From assembly GCA_022496185.1 (NCBI GenBank), contig WTXG01000049.1:1-64000 (forward strand): a stretch of 64,000 nt of DNA. The letters run 5' to 3'. Numbering within the stretch: the stretch's first letter is position 1; each line of letters starts with the position of its first letter. Made by a program: the position numbers and the translations under genes. Shown here in pieces: positions 42,801 to 54,174 of this stretch. The notes under the pieces were generated by a model. That model was not told the origin of the DNA and did no database searches. It saw only the letters and a list, made by a program, of their open reading frames with translations. This DNA is from Multifurca ochricompacta (lineage: Eukaryota > Basidiomycota > Agaricomycetes > Russulales > Russulaceae).

Positions 42801-45191
42801 CCATGGCGCTGATGTCAATGCAAAGGGCGGCGAGTATGGATATCCTCTGCAGGAGGCGATAGACAACGGACATGTCGAGATCGTGAAATGGCTGCTAGAC
42901 CATGGCGCTGATGTCAATGCAGAGGGCGGCTATTATGGATATCCTCTGCAGGCGGCGATAGCCAAGAGACACGTCGAGATGGTGAAGTCGCTGCTAGACC
43001 ATGGCGCTGATGTCAATGCGGGGGGCGGCCATTATGGATATCCTCTGCAGGCGGCGGCAGCCAAGGGACATGTCGAGATCGTGAAATGGCTGGTAGACCG
43101 TGGCGCTGATGTCAATGCAAAGGGCGGCGAGTATGGATATCCTCTGCAGGCGGCGGCAGCCAACGGACATGTCGAGATCGTGAAATGGCTGGTAGACCGT
43201 GGCGCTGATGTCAATGCAGAGGGCGGCTATTATGGATATCCTCTGCAGGCGGCGGCAGCCAAGGGACATGTCGAGATCGTGAAATGGCTGGTAGACCGTG
43301 GCGCTGATGTCAATGCAAAGGGCGGCGAGTATGGATATCCTCTGCAGGCGGCGGCAGCCAACGGACATGTCGAGATCGTGAAATGGCTGTAGACCGTGGC
43401 GCTGATGTCAATGCAGAGGGCGGCTATTATGGATATCCTCTGCAGGCGGCGGCAGCCAGGGACATGTCGAGATCGTGAAATGGCTGGTAGACCGTGGCGC
43501 TGATGTCAATGCGGAGGGCGGCACTTATGGATATCCTCTGCAGGCGGCGATAGCAACGGACATGTCGAGATCGTGAAATGGCTGCTAGACCATGGCGCTG
43601 ATGTCAATGCAAAGGGCGGCGAGTATGGATATCCTCTGCAGGCGGCGATAGCCAACGGACATGTCGAGATCGTGAAATGGCTGGTAGACCGTGGCGCTGA
43701 TGTCAATGCAAGGGCGGCGAGTATGGATATCCTCTGCAGGCGGCGGCAGCCAACGGACATGTCGAGATCGTGAAATGGCTGGTAGACCATGGCGCTGATG
43801 TCAATGCAGAGGGGGCTATTATGGATATCCTCTGCAGGCGGCGGCAGCCAGGGACTGTCGAGATCGTGAAATGGCTGTAGACCGTGGCGCTGATGTCAAT
43901 GCGGAGGGCGGCATTATGGATATCCTCTGCAGGCGGCGATAGCAACGGACATGTCGAGATCGTGAAATGGCTGCTAGACCATGGCGCTGATGTCAATGCA
44001 AAGGGCGGCGAGTATGGATATCCTCTGCAGGCGGCGATAGCCAAGGGACATGTCGAGATGGTGAAATGGCTGGTAGACCGTGGCGCTGATGTCAATGCAG
44101 AGGGCGGCTATTATGGATATCCTCTGCAGGCGGCGATAGCCAACGGACATGTCGAGATCGTGAAATGGCTGCTAGACCATGGCGCTGATGTCAATGCAAA
44201 GAGCGGCGAGTATGGATATCCTCTGCAGGCGGCGATAGACAACGGACATGTCGAGATCGTGAAATGGCTGCTAGACCATGGCGCTGATGTCAATGCAAAG
44301 AGCGGCGAGTATGGATATCCTCTGCAGGCGGCGATAGACAACGGACATGTCGAGATCGTGAAATGGCTGCTAGACCATGGCGCTGATGTCAATGCAAAGA
44401 GCGGCGAGTATGGATATCCTCTGCAGGCGGCGATAGACAACGGACATGTCGAGATCGTGAAATGGCTGCTAGACCATGGCGCTGATGTCAATGCAAAGAG
44501 CGGCGAGTATGGATATCCTCTGCAGGCGGCGATAGACAACGGACATGTCGAGATGGTGAAATGGCTGCTAGACCATGGCGCCGATGTCAATGCAGAGGGC
44601 GGCTATTATGGATATCCTCTGCAGGCGGCGGCAGCCGAGGGACATGTCGAGATCGTGAAATGGCTGGTATACCATGGCGCTGATGTCAATGCGGAGGGCG
44701 GCGAGTATGGATATCCTCTGCAGGCGGCGGCAGCCAACGGACATGTCGAGATCGTGAAATGGCTGGTAGACCGTGGCGCTGATGTCAATGCAGAGGGCGG
44801 CTATTATGGATATCCTCTGCAGGCGGCGGCAGCCGAGGGACATGTCGAGATCGTGAAATGGCTGGTATACCATGGCGCTGATGTCAATGCGGAGGGCGGC
44901 GAGTATGGATATCCTCTGCAGGCGGCGGCAGCCAACGGACATGTCGAGATCGTGAAATGGCTGGTAGACCGTGGCGCTGATGTCAATGCAGAGGGCGGCT
45001 ATTATGGATATCCTCTGCAGGCGGCGGCAGCCGAGGGACATGTCGAGATCGTGAAATGGCTGGTATACCATGGCGCTGATGTCAATGCGGAGGGCGGCGA
45101 GTATGGATATCCTCTGCAGGCGGCGGCAGCCAAGGGACATGTCGAGATCGAGAAATTGTTGATTGAGCATGGTGCGAGGATCAATGTGTAG
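39857..45191 (+). CDS. NLR1: Goodbye-NACHT-ankyrin STAND protein
   Basis: This is a predicted fungal NLR: a STAND NTPase thought to sense non-self or damage through its repeats. Eight exons are supported by conserved GT/AG introns at 40169-40228, 40280-40331, 40534-40580, 40710-40767, 40939-40994, 41020-41071 and 41669-41727. The N-terminal part (about residues 1-270) resembles the fungal Goodbye domain. The NACHT domain has Walker A GSGKS (about 290-294) and Walker B IIIDALDE (about 389-396), then TSRPEPDIQ and [17 protein letters not shown]. From about residue 748, 27 ankyrin-type repeats of 33 residues (core [22 protein letters not shown]) reach the stop. Eleven one-base gaps between 42757 and 43947 break the frame; since all are deletions, they may be consensus errors. 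The start is the ATG shared with NLR2. Confidence 0.88.
42484..45191 (+). repeat. 27-unit, 99-bp ankyrin-coding tandem array
   Basis: Each unit is 99 bp (33 codons), many nearly identical at DNA level. Units 18-21 (about 44182-44577) are almost perfect copies. Units 22-27 (about 44578-45170) form three copies of a 198-bp dimer (YY/EY types alternating with EG/NG). Variation is confined to a few codons, mainly after GADVNA and in WL(L/V)(D/Y)(H/R). Long antisense ORFs over the array are artefacts of the repeat. Confidence 0.92.
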
Positions 45192-45984
45192 AGCTACAAG
45201 TATGGAACTGCTTTCGGAGTGGCATCTTTTCAAACGTATTCTAACATTTAAGGGGACTATGTATTTGTCCAGGTTCAGCTTGGTTATTATCATCTTAGTT
45301 GTTGTAAAGATACTTCCGGTGAAGACTCCAGACCAAAGCATATGCTCTTGTTTCACAGCTTTGTTTAATAAAAATATTTGACACGTTAGTTTCAATTTCA
45401 GACAGACTCTGATACAAGTAGGAAATCCGATCACGAGTTGTCCTCTTTCATCCAAAATCCTGACGAAACGCAGCTGTGAAAGGGGTTTAGCTATCTATGT
45501 AGATACCGGATAGGTTCAGTTGTTGTGGTCAAACCTTATATATTAATTAGTATCTTTACCTATGTAGATAGAGGATAGACTATTACTAAGTGTTAGCTAA
45601 TGTAAGGATGGCTCAGGCGTTGAGCATGAAACCGTTAGCTGTCGCCACTCTTGGTTACACTCATTTTTCTCTTTCATTACGAGCCCTGAACTAAGAAAAC
45701 TTCTGACTTTTATTCGATCTTAGTTTAGAAAACCATCTTACTATACTACAAAGCGATTAATGCAAGGTGCGAGCATTCGACGAATATCTCCCTTATCAGT
45801 ACATAGGTCGTGCACTTTCCGGGCCGCCTGCCCGTCCATTCTTTATACCCTCTCGTTACCTCCCCGTCTTTATTGTCAAAAGTTTTCACCTCGCCGTCTT
45901 CACCTCGCCGTCTTTATTGCATGGTCTTCACTTGGTCTTTGTTCAAGTCACTCTCAAAGGCTTGCTTACTATACACCACAAATC
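45192..45984. other. NLR1 3' flank and intergenic
   Basis: The first 200 bp contain a block shared with the regions downstream of NLR2 and the NLR fragments (ttgttgta..gata.ct, then caaagcatatgctcttgttt). A possible AATAAA lies at about 45367. Beyond that no gene is seen. Short repeated strings (ctatgtagata) occur at 45490-45580. Confidence 0.45.
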
Positions 45985-46290
45985 TGGACTTTCCACAAGT
46001 ATATAAAGGTATCTACAAATGCTTGTAGTAGTCCAGCGAACACGCAATCTAGCTCTCTCTCTCTCTTTTTCTTTGTGCTGGAAAGAACTTCTCGACGACA
46101 TACGCGTACAGGTCAAACGGAACCTACAAGCAGCAATTATCTCAGTTCACGCACGATACGTCTGCATTTGATCAGTTAGCTCAAAGGGCGCGTTCTCTCC
46201 TTTCCTTCTCTTTCTCTCTCACCATCTAGGGAACACTTTGCCTCGCACTCACCGCGGATTGGCTCCGCACACTAACTACAGTAAAGATAA
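45985..46290. mobile_element. Fold-back element fragment
   Basis: It shares acaagtatataaaggta, gcttgtagtag.ccagc and ggaacactttgcctcgcact with the fold-back family. The right half is missing or replaced. Confidence 0.6.
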
Positions 46291-46349
46291 GATACTGATA
46301 CTCACTTCAGTTGTTGTGGTCAAAACTGAAGTGAACACATACAATATAA

Positions 46350-47105
46350 CGACCTTTTTGTTGCTTGGGGTCAAAGAAGCACCAAGAATTCATCTCTTGG
46401 TTCGGGAATGATCGGGAATTGACCCTATGTGCCAATGCACCACCCACCTCCACAGCTGTGAAGGTATTCATCTGCGCGACATTATTACATTAAGCATATG
46501 CGCTCCACAAGTGCTTATGGACATCCTATCTATAATATTCATACCCACATGTATATAAGGACTGCAGAGAAGGGTCATCTCACTTAAAGTCTCATTCCCT
46601 TCTCTGCAGGTTAGTATTACTTCGTCGTAGCAAACATAATAAAACAAAAAAGTCTCATTCCCTTCTCTGCAGTCCCTTGTGTGCCCAAGCACATAAGGCC
46701 CCTTGTATCCGTTCAACGCGACACTTTTATACTACATGAAGGCGTGACAAACATAACAGTAAATAGTTCTATTTACTTGTGACAAGATATAAGAAGGAAT
46801 GTGTTGTGCGTGCAATGTGGAATTGTATCTCAATCAGTTAATGGACGCACTTTAGCTTATCTTATCACGATCGTTAGATCGACTCCACCCGGGAGTCCGG
46901 CTCGTCTCAACACATGTGGGGTATGAATTTTATAGATAGGGCGTCCATAATTATTTGTGGAGTGCATGTAATAATGAATGCGCAGATGAATACCTTCACA
47001 GCTGTGGAGGTAGGTGGCGCATTAAATACATAGGGTCAATTCGCGATCATTTCCGGACCAAGGGATGAATTCTCAGTGTTTCTTTGACCCCAAGCAACAT
47101 TTCCA
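46350..47105. mobile_element. TIR element of about 0.75 kb
   Basis: About 190 bp at the left (46360-46545) match the reverse complement of 46915-47100, starting gttgcttggggtcaaag. The spacer of about 370 bp contains two direct copies of tctcattcccttctctgcag plus a reverse-strand version. No transposase or clear target duplication was found. It lies at the left edge of duplicated unit 2. Confidence 0.6.
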
Positions 47106-47434
47106 CAGTTTGGATTAAAGAGGACAAAACTAAGTGAGACAGGACATACAGAAAGAACAGGTAAATGCTAAGCAAATGCTCGCATCATGCGTTTTGTTAA
47201 TTAAAGATTTCATTCCGTACCTGTATCAGAGTCTGTCTGAAATTGTCAAATATTTTTATTAAACAAAGCTGTGAAACAAGAGCATATGCTTTGGTCTGGA
47301 GGATTCACCGGAACTATCTTTACAACAACTAAGATGATAATAACCGAGCTGAACCTGGACAAATACATAGTCCCCTTAAATTTTAGAATACGTTTGAAAA
47401 GATGCCACTCCGAAACAGTTTCATACTTGTAGCT

Positions 47435-47903
47435 CTACACATTGATCCTCGCACTATACTCAATCAACAATTTCTCGATCTCCAAATGCACATTGCATGC
47501 CGCTGCCTGCAGAGGATATCCAAAATGGTCGCCATTCGCATTGACATCAGCGCCATGGGAAGTGTAAATCTTGAGGCGGACGAGAAAGTGTGGCATGGAT
47601 TCAAAGAGGTTGAGTAGAGAATCGTAATTATCACTGATCTTCTTTGATGCCTTTAGAATGAAAGTGAGATAACTGGTTGGAAGCAAGGCAGGGGAGATAC
47701 GGACAGAGAGAAGGACATCAATAGCAGAAAATACGGCCTGTGCGGGTGGAAACGCCTGAAAAAGAGCATCTTGTAAGCCCATAGCGAATGGGCCACACCA
47801 ATTAGAACTCACCGAACCAATGCCAATTACGAGTGGTACGCAGTTCGTGAGGACGAAGAGTATATTCATGGTTGGTTTCAGTTTCCTGAGGAGCTGAAGA
47901 CAT
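47435..47903 (-). pseudogene. NACHT-less NLR fragment, copy B
   Basis: It has the same structure as copy A: ATG at 47903, the same exon 1 deletion, introns 1 and 2, exon 3 up to RLKIYTS, then ankyrin repeats (two here instead of three) and LIEYSARINV. The NACHT domain is missing. The shared deletion shows that A and B descend from one rearranged ancestor. Confidence 0.8.
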
Positions 47904-48116
47904 GAAGCTAGACTGGGTTATGGGGAAGAGTAAGAGGATCCCTGGGAAAAGCGGCAGATGGTTATCGATGGTTTATGTATAGATAGCCGCCTAAAAGCGA
48001 TGATAGACGCTGGGGTGTAGAGGTGATAAGAGACAACATAAATACTGCATCTTGGAGGACCAGTGAACTGAACGTTGCAGATTCGGCACCAGAACTGGCC
48101 ATGACTGACCATCTGG
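47904..48116 (-). promoter_or_regulatory. Conserved NLR 5' flank, copy B
   Basis: It is near-identical to 32428-32641 and related to the flanks of NLR1 and NLR2. Confidence 0.5.
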
Positions 48117-48629
48117 TCATTTTTTATTTTTTATTTTTAAATCGATTTTTATACAACTTGAAGAGTGTGAGAGAAATATAACTACGCTGTGCGTGGATAG
48201 CTGACGCTCTTTAGAGTATCTTATCACTATCACGATCATTAGATCGAGTCTATCAAGGGGTGATCGTCACCTCCGTCGAGCTATGCAGTCACCGGTGGAG
48301 ATCCAAATCCTTGCGACGGCCAAACAGAAACCCGTTTCAATTCCGCATCGCTTTTTGCGAACTGTGAACTATGATCTCAATTCATCGGTGCACTCAATCA
48401 TTCTTTCGCTTCCCTTCGCCTTTGACTGAGGTTTTTCTTCTTTAGTCGTTTCGTACCCTCAGCCTTTACCATGGCGTCATTTCTGCTCCCTTTTACTTGC
48501 CCATAGATCTCAACCTCATGGATCGTAAACAGCAACAGTCCCCGCTCTCAACATTCATATCGACTCACAGCCAAGGTCTGATGGTTTTTTCCAGTTTCCA
48601 ATGTCGTCATCACCTCAAACGATGGGAGC

Positions 48630-49922
48630 ATGTCCATGACCCTTGACCCTGTACCCAGCGGCCAAGTGAGTCCCTATTGATTGGTAGAGTTTTGAAATAA
48701 TATTGAATCGCATCTTCATAGGTTGACCCAGTCGCGCCGCGAGGAGCTGTCACTTATAGGATCTCAATTCTGGTTTGTGAGTAGCCGCGTGCTTTTGCTT
48801 CTTCTTTTCCTATTCATTATTAACGTCTTTTAGTTGCTTTTCGAATCTATCCCCCATATCTATGTGCTCTCTTTGGGGACTATCTCCTAGCTCATGTGGA
48901 CACAGCCTCGCCCTTCTCATCGCGCGCATGCTCGCTACTGGGTAGTCGACGTACGCATTGTGGCACACCATGAACATCAACGACCGCCTGTTTTCATCTT
49001 ATTGAAAGGCCAGATACGCCGTGTCACATAACCTCCCTAGATTGTGGACCTCGTGTTGCATTGGAATGCGCTCTTGATTTCCATCTACCTCTCCTGGCGC
49101 CTTTACAAGGTATTCGTTCGGCCCCCACCCCGTTCGCAGCTACCGTTTTACCCATTTTACGCCAGGCTTATCGCACCCGCACCTTCAGGCGCGTTGGTCT
49201 GCCGAAGGATATTCTGCGAATGTACGGCCTTTCCGTCGTTCTATACTCGAGCCACAGGTCTTGACAGTTTCATGCAGTACTTTCTTGCAGTCTTGGTCAC
49301 GCATCTAGCTATCTCTTTTCATCCTTGTCAATCCAATGGCGCTCTGGGTCGTTCAACTTCTCAATCTTACACCCCGGTCTATAATGGAACATTCATTCTC
49401 ACCATTCACATCTGATTCCGTCACTTTGCTGCGCGGTGGCTGATGTGGATTTCAATCTCAGTTGCTGATCCCCTGGCTGATGATCGTACCTTTCGACTTT
49501 CGATAGCCTGTGCCGGCGCGCTGACGAGTACATCGGCACATCGTAGGGTTGATACTCCGTGCGCCGCGAGTGGCGCAAGTTGACCTGGGCATTCCTTGCC
49601 ATCGCTTTCTTCTTCATGTTCGCGTGGTCAATGATGTTCTACTCGCGCGTATATCGTTTTACCCTCGTAGACTGGCCATTCTTCGGTTGCACGACTGTCC
49701 CTTCGTTCGTGGCACTGCTCTTCTTCACTGGCTTTCGCCTTCGTGTGTCTGCGCAACTATGACAAGGGTCTCGCACAGTGGAGTAAGCAATCTTTTCTGT
49801 TCTTCCTCGCGAGTAACTGCTAACGTTACGACATGGTGGAACCAGTATACGTGGAACGGGTATTTGGGAATGAGGATTTTGAGCCTGATTTATTCCCTGC
49901 TGAGGTGATAGAAAAGGAATGA
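48630..49922 (+). pseudogene. Broken membrane protein gene, copy B
   Basis: It is highly similar to 33146-34459. It keeps a segment lost in copy A (about 49085-49165: LSWRLYKVFVR) but has lost about 90 bp that copy A keeps (33550-33640). The membrane-spanning stretch lies at 49559-49750, followed by the same frame break and acidic C-terminus. Family unknown; each copy has its own deletions. Confidence 0.55.
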
Positions 49923-49974
49923 AATCCTGATGGGGACCGCGCATCGATAGAATAGAGAGCGCACATTAAGATCT

Positions 49975-51210
49975 GCTTCAATCTTGTGTCTGAACTCTTT
50001 ATAGTATTTCTCGTCCCTAAACGCCTCGCAGTCTTTATCTGAGTATAAATCTTTGGAGGTTAGAGAAGTCACTGTGACCGTGAATCTCTATCTATATGCG
50101 TGAAAGATTGTGATGGATACAGTCGTCTCTCCCTGGATCACGACCGGCGAGTTCGAGCATGGTGCGAAGGGAGAATGGCTCTCCGATCCACGTCTTTGAG
50201 AGGATGTAGTTTACGATCGACTTGACTTTGGGCTGAAGCGTGGTGACAAGTTGGATTCCGGAAGGACCCTTAAAATGACAAGACCCCAGTCAGACGATAC
50301 GAAAGAAAGTGCGTTGTGGGGGGGGAGGACTTAGCACGCTACCAGTCACGCACTTTCCAATAACACCGACGGCCTTATCCCCCCCAATCCTTCACAACTT
50401 CTTCCCACCAACCCTCCTCGGTGACGTCCCACTGCGCACTGTGCAGTACGCGTCCATGAAAATCACGAAGACCTGGAATGGAGGATACCAACACCCATGA
50501 AAAGCAGGTACCTCGTGTCCTCGATCTCCGCATCACCGTCTCCATCACGCCGGATCCTGAGGTGTCCTCCCATCCCACAAGGCGTACGTGAGCCCGTGTT
50601 GCAGTTTTATGTGGCGCATGAGCTTGTGTACTTTTCGACCACTCAGTTGAGGTAACTGAGGATCTCGGGCCCAGAGGCGTACAATCCGGACCAGTCTACC
50701 TACCACCGTCAAGATCGCGTCAGTTTGGTCAATTCTAAAGGTGGATCAGTGTTTTCTTGGCCCGCTTCTTCTGAGAAAGCGACGCACATTGGTCCCGACG
50801 ACGCACGAACGGAGATATCCGGCTTGAGAGCGAGTGACGACCAGGGAAGTGTCCTACACTGTGGGAGGGTATATCACAATGGGAGTCCCTGTTCATTGAG
50901 GACTGAACTGAAGGCTGAAGATGGATGTATTTGTTAACGAACCAAGTACCGCCGATCCCATTCTCCTTTTCATAAACTGTCAACTCGATGTTTGGCACCT
51001 TCCGCGCAAAGCTATATAATAATGGAACTTGGTGAGAAACTATAGAGAACAAAAGAAGAATGTTTCGGACTGAATGGCTGCGAGGATGCCACAAAATCCG
51101 GCACCAATGCATACAATCTTGATAGGGCGATATTCATGAATGGCAAAGTGGCCGAATTGAAAGTTCTCAGAGTGATTCCTGGTGTTCTCACGCGTTTGGG
51201 AAGAGGTCAT
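49975..51210 (-). pseudogene. FMO/Baeyer-Villiger monooxygenase, truncated copy B
   Basis: On the minus strand it has VCIGAGFCGIL (GxGxxG FAD-binding), YEKENGIGGTWFVNKY, the fingerprint FHGRVLHSAQWD, and the segment up to IEADLN, where homology to the intact copy C stops. The donor after NKY is deleted, as in copy A, so normal splicing there is lost. It ends at the same point as copy A, so truncation preceded the duplication. Confidence 0.8.
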
Positions 51211-51317
51211 GTTGATAGAAATGGGTTTACTCACTTGAGTGCCGAGCTTTATATATTTAAGAGTATGTGATGGTTGGGTTTCGTGGGTATAAGAACTTTG
51301 GGGATAAAGGTAAATGA

Positions 51318-53200
51318 TTCTACCTTGGCTGAGTTGCGCACTGAGGAGTTGAGCCAGCTCTTAGTGCAGTCCCCCACTCCCTATGGATCATCCGGGCCGT
51401 TAGAGCTACCCTGAATGAGTCTCGCGTGCTTGAGCTTGTCCCTTGTCTGCTGACTACTAGATAATATACGTTTTCATCAAAGCATTCGTACCACCCCTGA
51501 ACCAAACCACCCTATCAAGATACCTCGTCCCACGAGCAGCTATGGCTGCTGTGGGAAATCTAACCCCATCAACATCTCTTCCGGGGAACCGTCCTCCTCC
51601 CCGAAACCTAACCCACACTCCCCCCCTTGTCATCACTGTTGACGATGTCCTCAAAGCAGGGATTCCCTTCGCTGACACACCAAACCAAGCGCCTGGAGAG
51701 TTCAGAAAGGCCATCACAATGCCGATCCGCTACAATCCACAGGATCAACTGGAGCTGTCTTCATTGCCCGAGTTCCCGCAAAGCCTACTAACAAAGCATC
51801 AAAAAGCAAGAAAGAGCTAGCAAACCTGGTCTCCGGTAGCGTTGCAGGGTACGCATGCTACTACATTGGTGACTCCTTGGAACCTCACAAGGACCTTCAC
51901 CTTCTCTAAGGAGAAAGTATCTGGGGCTGCCCTTCTGGTGGCCAACATGTTAGACTGCGGGATAGGGAAAGAGCTGGACTCGGAGCTGGACTACGTTGGC
52001 CTCACCCCATCCTCATGGACGTGTCTTGAATGCTTTGTCCTCGCTGCGATTCTACGTGGCATGCTGAGATCTGTGGATCTCGAAAACCGAGGCCCAATAC
52101 ATTCACATGTTGTTCGACCAGCTGACCACCCTGTTTGATACCAGACAATACCTGTTTCGGGATGGTAAACCAAACCACATGCTTCACAGAGCACAAAGCG
52201 ACCTTCAGAGAGTCGCACAATTCAAAGCACGAGAGTTCTGGAACAACAAAGACTCCGTCGCAGTCGAAACAGCTGCACTTCAGAAGGCGTCGAGAAATTA
52301 CAACAAATGAGGGAAGCTTATAAGGTCGAGCTTACTGACATTGCCAGACAGGGTGTCTCTGCAGAAGTAGCAGAATGGTGTCGACAATACACAATCAATC
52401 GACTTGCCCAAGCACAGGCTGGGGTCGATAACTGGGCCCTGACCCAAGTCAGGCACGCTGACCCGGAGAAGACCCCCTGACGCCCCAAGACAACACCAAT
52501 TTCTACCAACACCTACCCGATCTAGGCCAATGTCATGAGCACCGTCACGGGCATCCTCAAGATTGATCTCACCTCGATACCCATCACGTACCAGACAGGG
52601 CCGCCCAACGACCCCACCCCCACAAGTCCCTGGATGAGGACGTACCGAGCTCTCAGCCGGCACGGGACAAAGCACCAATAGGAGTGATAAAACACGCCAT
52701 ACTAACCCAGTCCATTGCCAAATGGACATACCGCCCTAATAATGCGGCTAACCATGGGGTCGCAACGTCAATGCACGCTGCCGAAACTGAAATGGCAGAA
52801 CTGGAGAGCTCACAGCTCTCGTACCTTACCCCTGCCCCAGAACAGGCACCACCCCCGCCCCTGGTGAAAGCCCCTGCTACACCGAATGATCCGCCATCGT
52901 TAATCGCTAGCACGCTACACGCTCTGGTCACTCATGGACCAACTTGAAGCCTGACAGCGCGCCCCTTGCCAAGTGGCCCTCCCCTCAGCAGGTGAGAACC
53001 CTCACTCAACAGCCAATACCACCCCAGCCGATCGCAATGGACACCCGACCCATCTTCCTCATCACCACAGCAAAAACGGTAGCACAGCAACAGCAAGCCC
53101 TCACGTTTGCCCAAGTGGCCCAAGCAGTACAAGGTCGAAACCAATGAGGAGCCCCGAAAAACAATGGAGCAACCACCTCGCTCGCCTCCCAACTGGTGCG
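51318..53200 (+). pseudogene. ORF1 fragment of a second Tad-like LINE
   Basis: Frames in this segment resemble the large LINE ORF1 at low identity. LVANMLDCGIGKEL...LTPSSWTCLECF...AAILRGMLRS (about 51940-52080) matches LLDAGVHRSGEQEI...LDPPSW...AATIRGALRS of the other. A Pro-rich end and QQQALTFAQVAQAVQGR (about 53090-53140) match QQLRAITFAQAATKAQGR. Several frame changes break it. ORF2 is absent. It cuts into the 5' flank of FMO copy B at about 51318. Confidence 0.7.
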
Positions 53201-53964
53201 CTCACACACCATAGTTGTTCGTCAAGGTGTACATGTACGTATGACGGGAAGCAGGTTTGGGATCGTGCTCGTTGTCGGACTTTTTCTCGTGTTGTGTTAC
53301 GATCGGTAGGCCGTATCGTGTTAGATCAGGGATTTTCTTATCAGATGTTCCGATGGAGAGGTGTAAGGATTGAAAACTGGGTTGCACACGGGGCAAACCA
53401 GAGAACAGAGATCGCCGAGATTAGTCAAAACCGTTTTTATAGCTATGAGAGTTAGTGTATTGAGATACGACAACATGAAAGGGGCTGAATAGTGAGGCAG
53501 TGGGGTGCCATGAAGAGAAGATGAAGGGCATGATGTGTGGGCAGGCGAGAAGTGTCGGAAACAGATCAATATGGCCAACTCGGATCAATCGCTAAGTGTG
53601 CGGTACTAACAAGCGAGTTGTGTGTTGTGCAGCAGCACGCGGACTGCGTTTCAACTTCCTGTGAATACTTTGATACCTTACTTGATTAGACACAATCCTT
53701 CATTGTCTTTATTAAAGTAAGCACACTCATTTACAGTATTTAAAGGACACTTTTACTGTACAGTTCACTTCAGTTCTGACCAACATAACTGAATTATATC
53801 TACCATTCTAGGTAGTTTGGATTATCTAACCTCAGGCTGTGTTCATTAAGAAGTTCAAGGCAGGACGGGCCGGAACGGGCAGAGGCGGAAGGTATCAAGA
53901 AGCTCGAGCTATCCTTACCTTACAGCATCATCATCATGTCACCAGTAGCACGTCGAAGAAATAG
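53201..53964. other. Intergenic, upstream of NLR2
   Basis: No gene is recognised. A block at 53620-53760 resembles the repeat near 27200-27400, 39390-39540 and 46750-46870. A short purine-rich segment (53860-53890) resembles the flank of the gypsy insertion (10396-10420). Confidence 0.4.
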
Positions 53965-54174
53965 CCAGATGGTCAGTCAAGGCCCGTTCTGGTGCCACAT
54001 CCGCAAAGTTTAGTTTCACTGGTCCTCCAACATGCAGTATCTGTGTTGCCTCCTGTCACCTCTACATCTCAGCGTCTATCATCGTCTTTGGGCGGTTATC
54101 TATACAAAAACCATCGATAACCACCGCCTTTCCCAGAGATCCTCTTACTCTTTCCCATAACCCAGTCTAGCTTC
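53965..54174 (+). promoter_or_regulatory. Conserved 5' flank of NLR2
   Basis: It matches 39642-39856 upstream of NLR1 in order and spacing, ending gtctagcttc before the ATG. Confidence 0.5.

Noticed and set aside
42484..45191. Regular tandem repeat that might suggest a CRISPR or satellite
   Set aside because: The unit is 99 bp with no unique spacers and codes for 33-residue ankyrin repeats in an expected gene context.
44111..45455. Long minus-strand ORFs over the NLR1 ankyrin array
   Set aside because: They repeat every 99 bp because the coding unit lacks antisense stops. They have no homologous domain and no start context.
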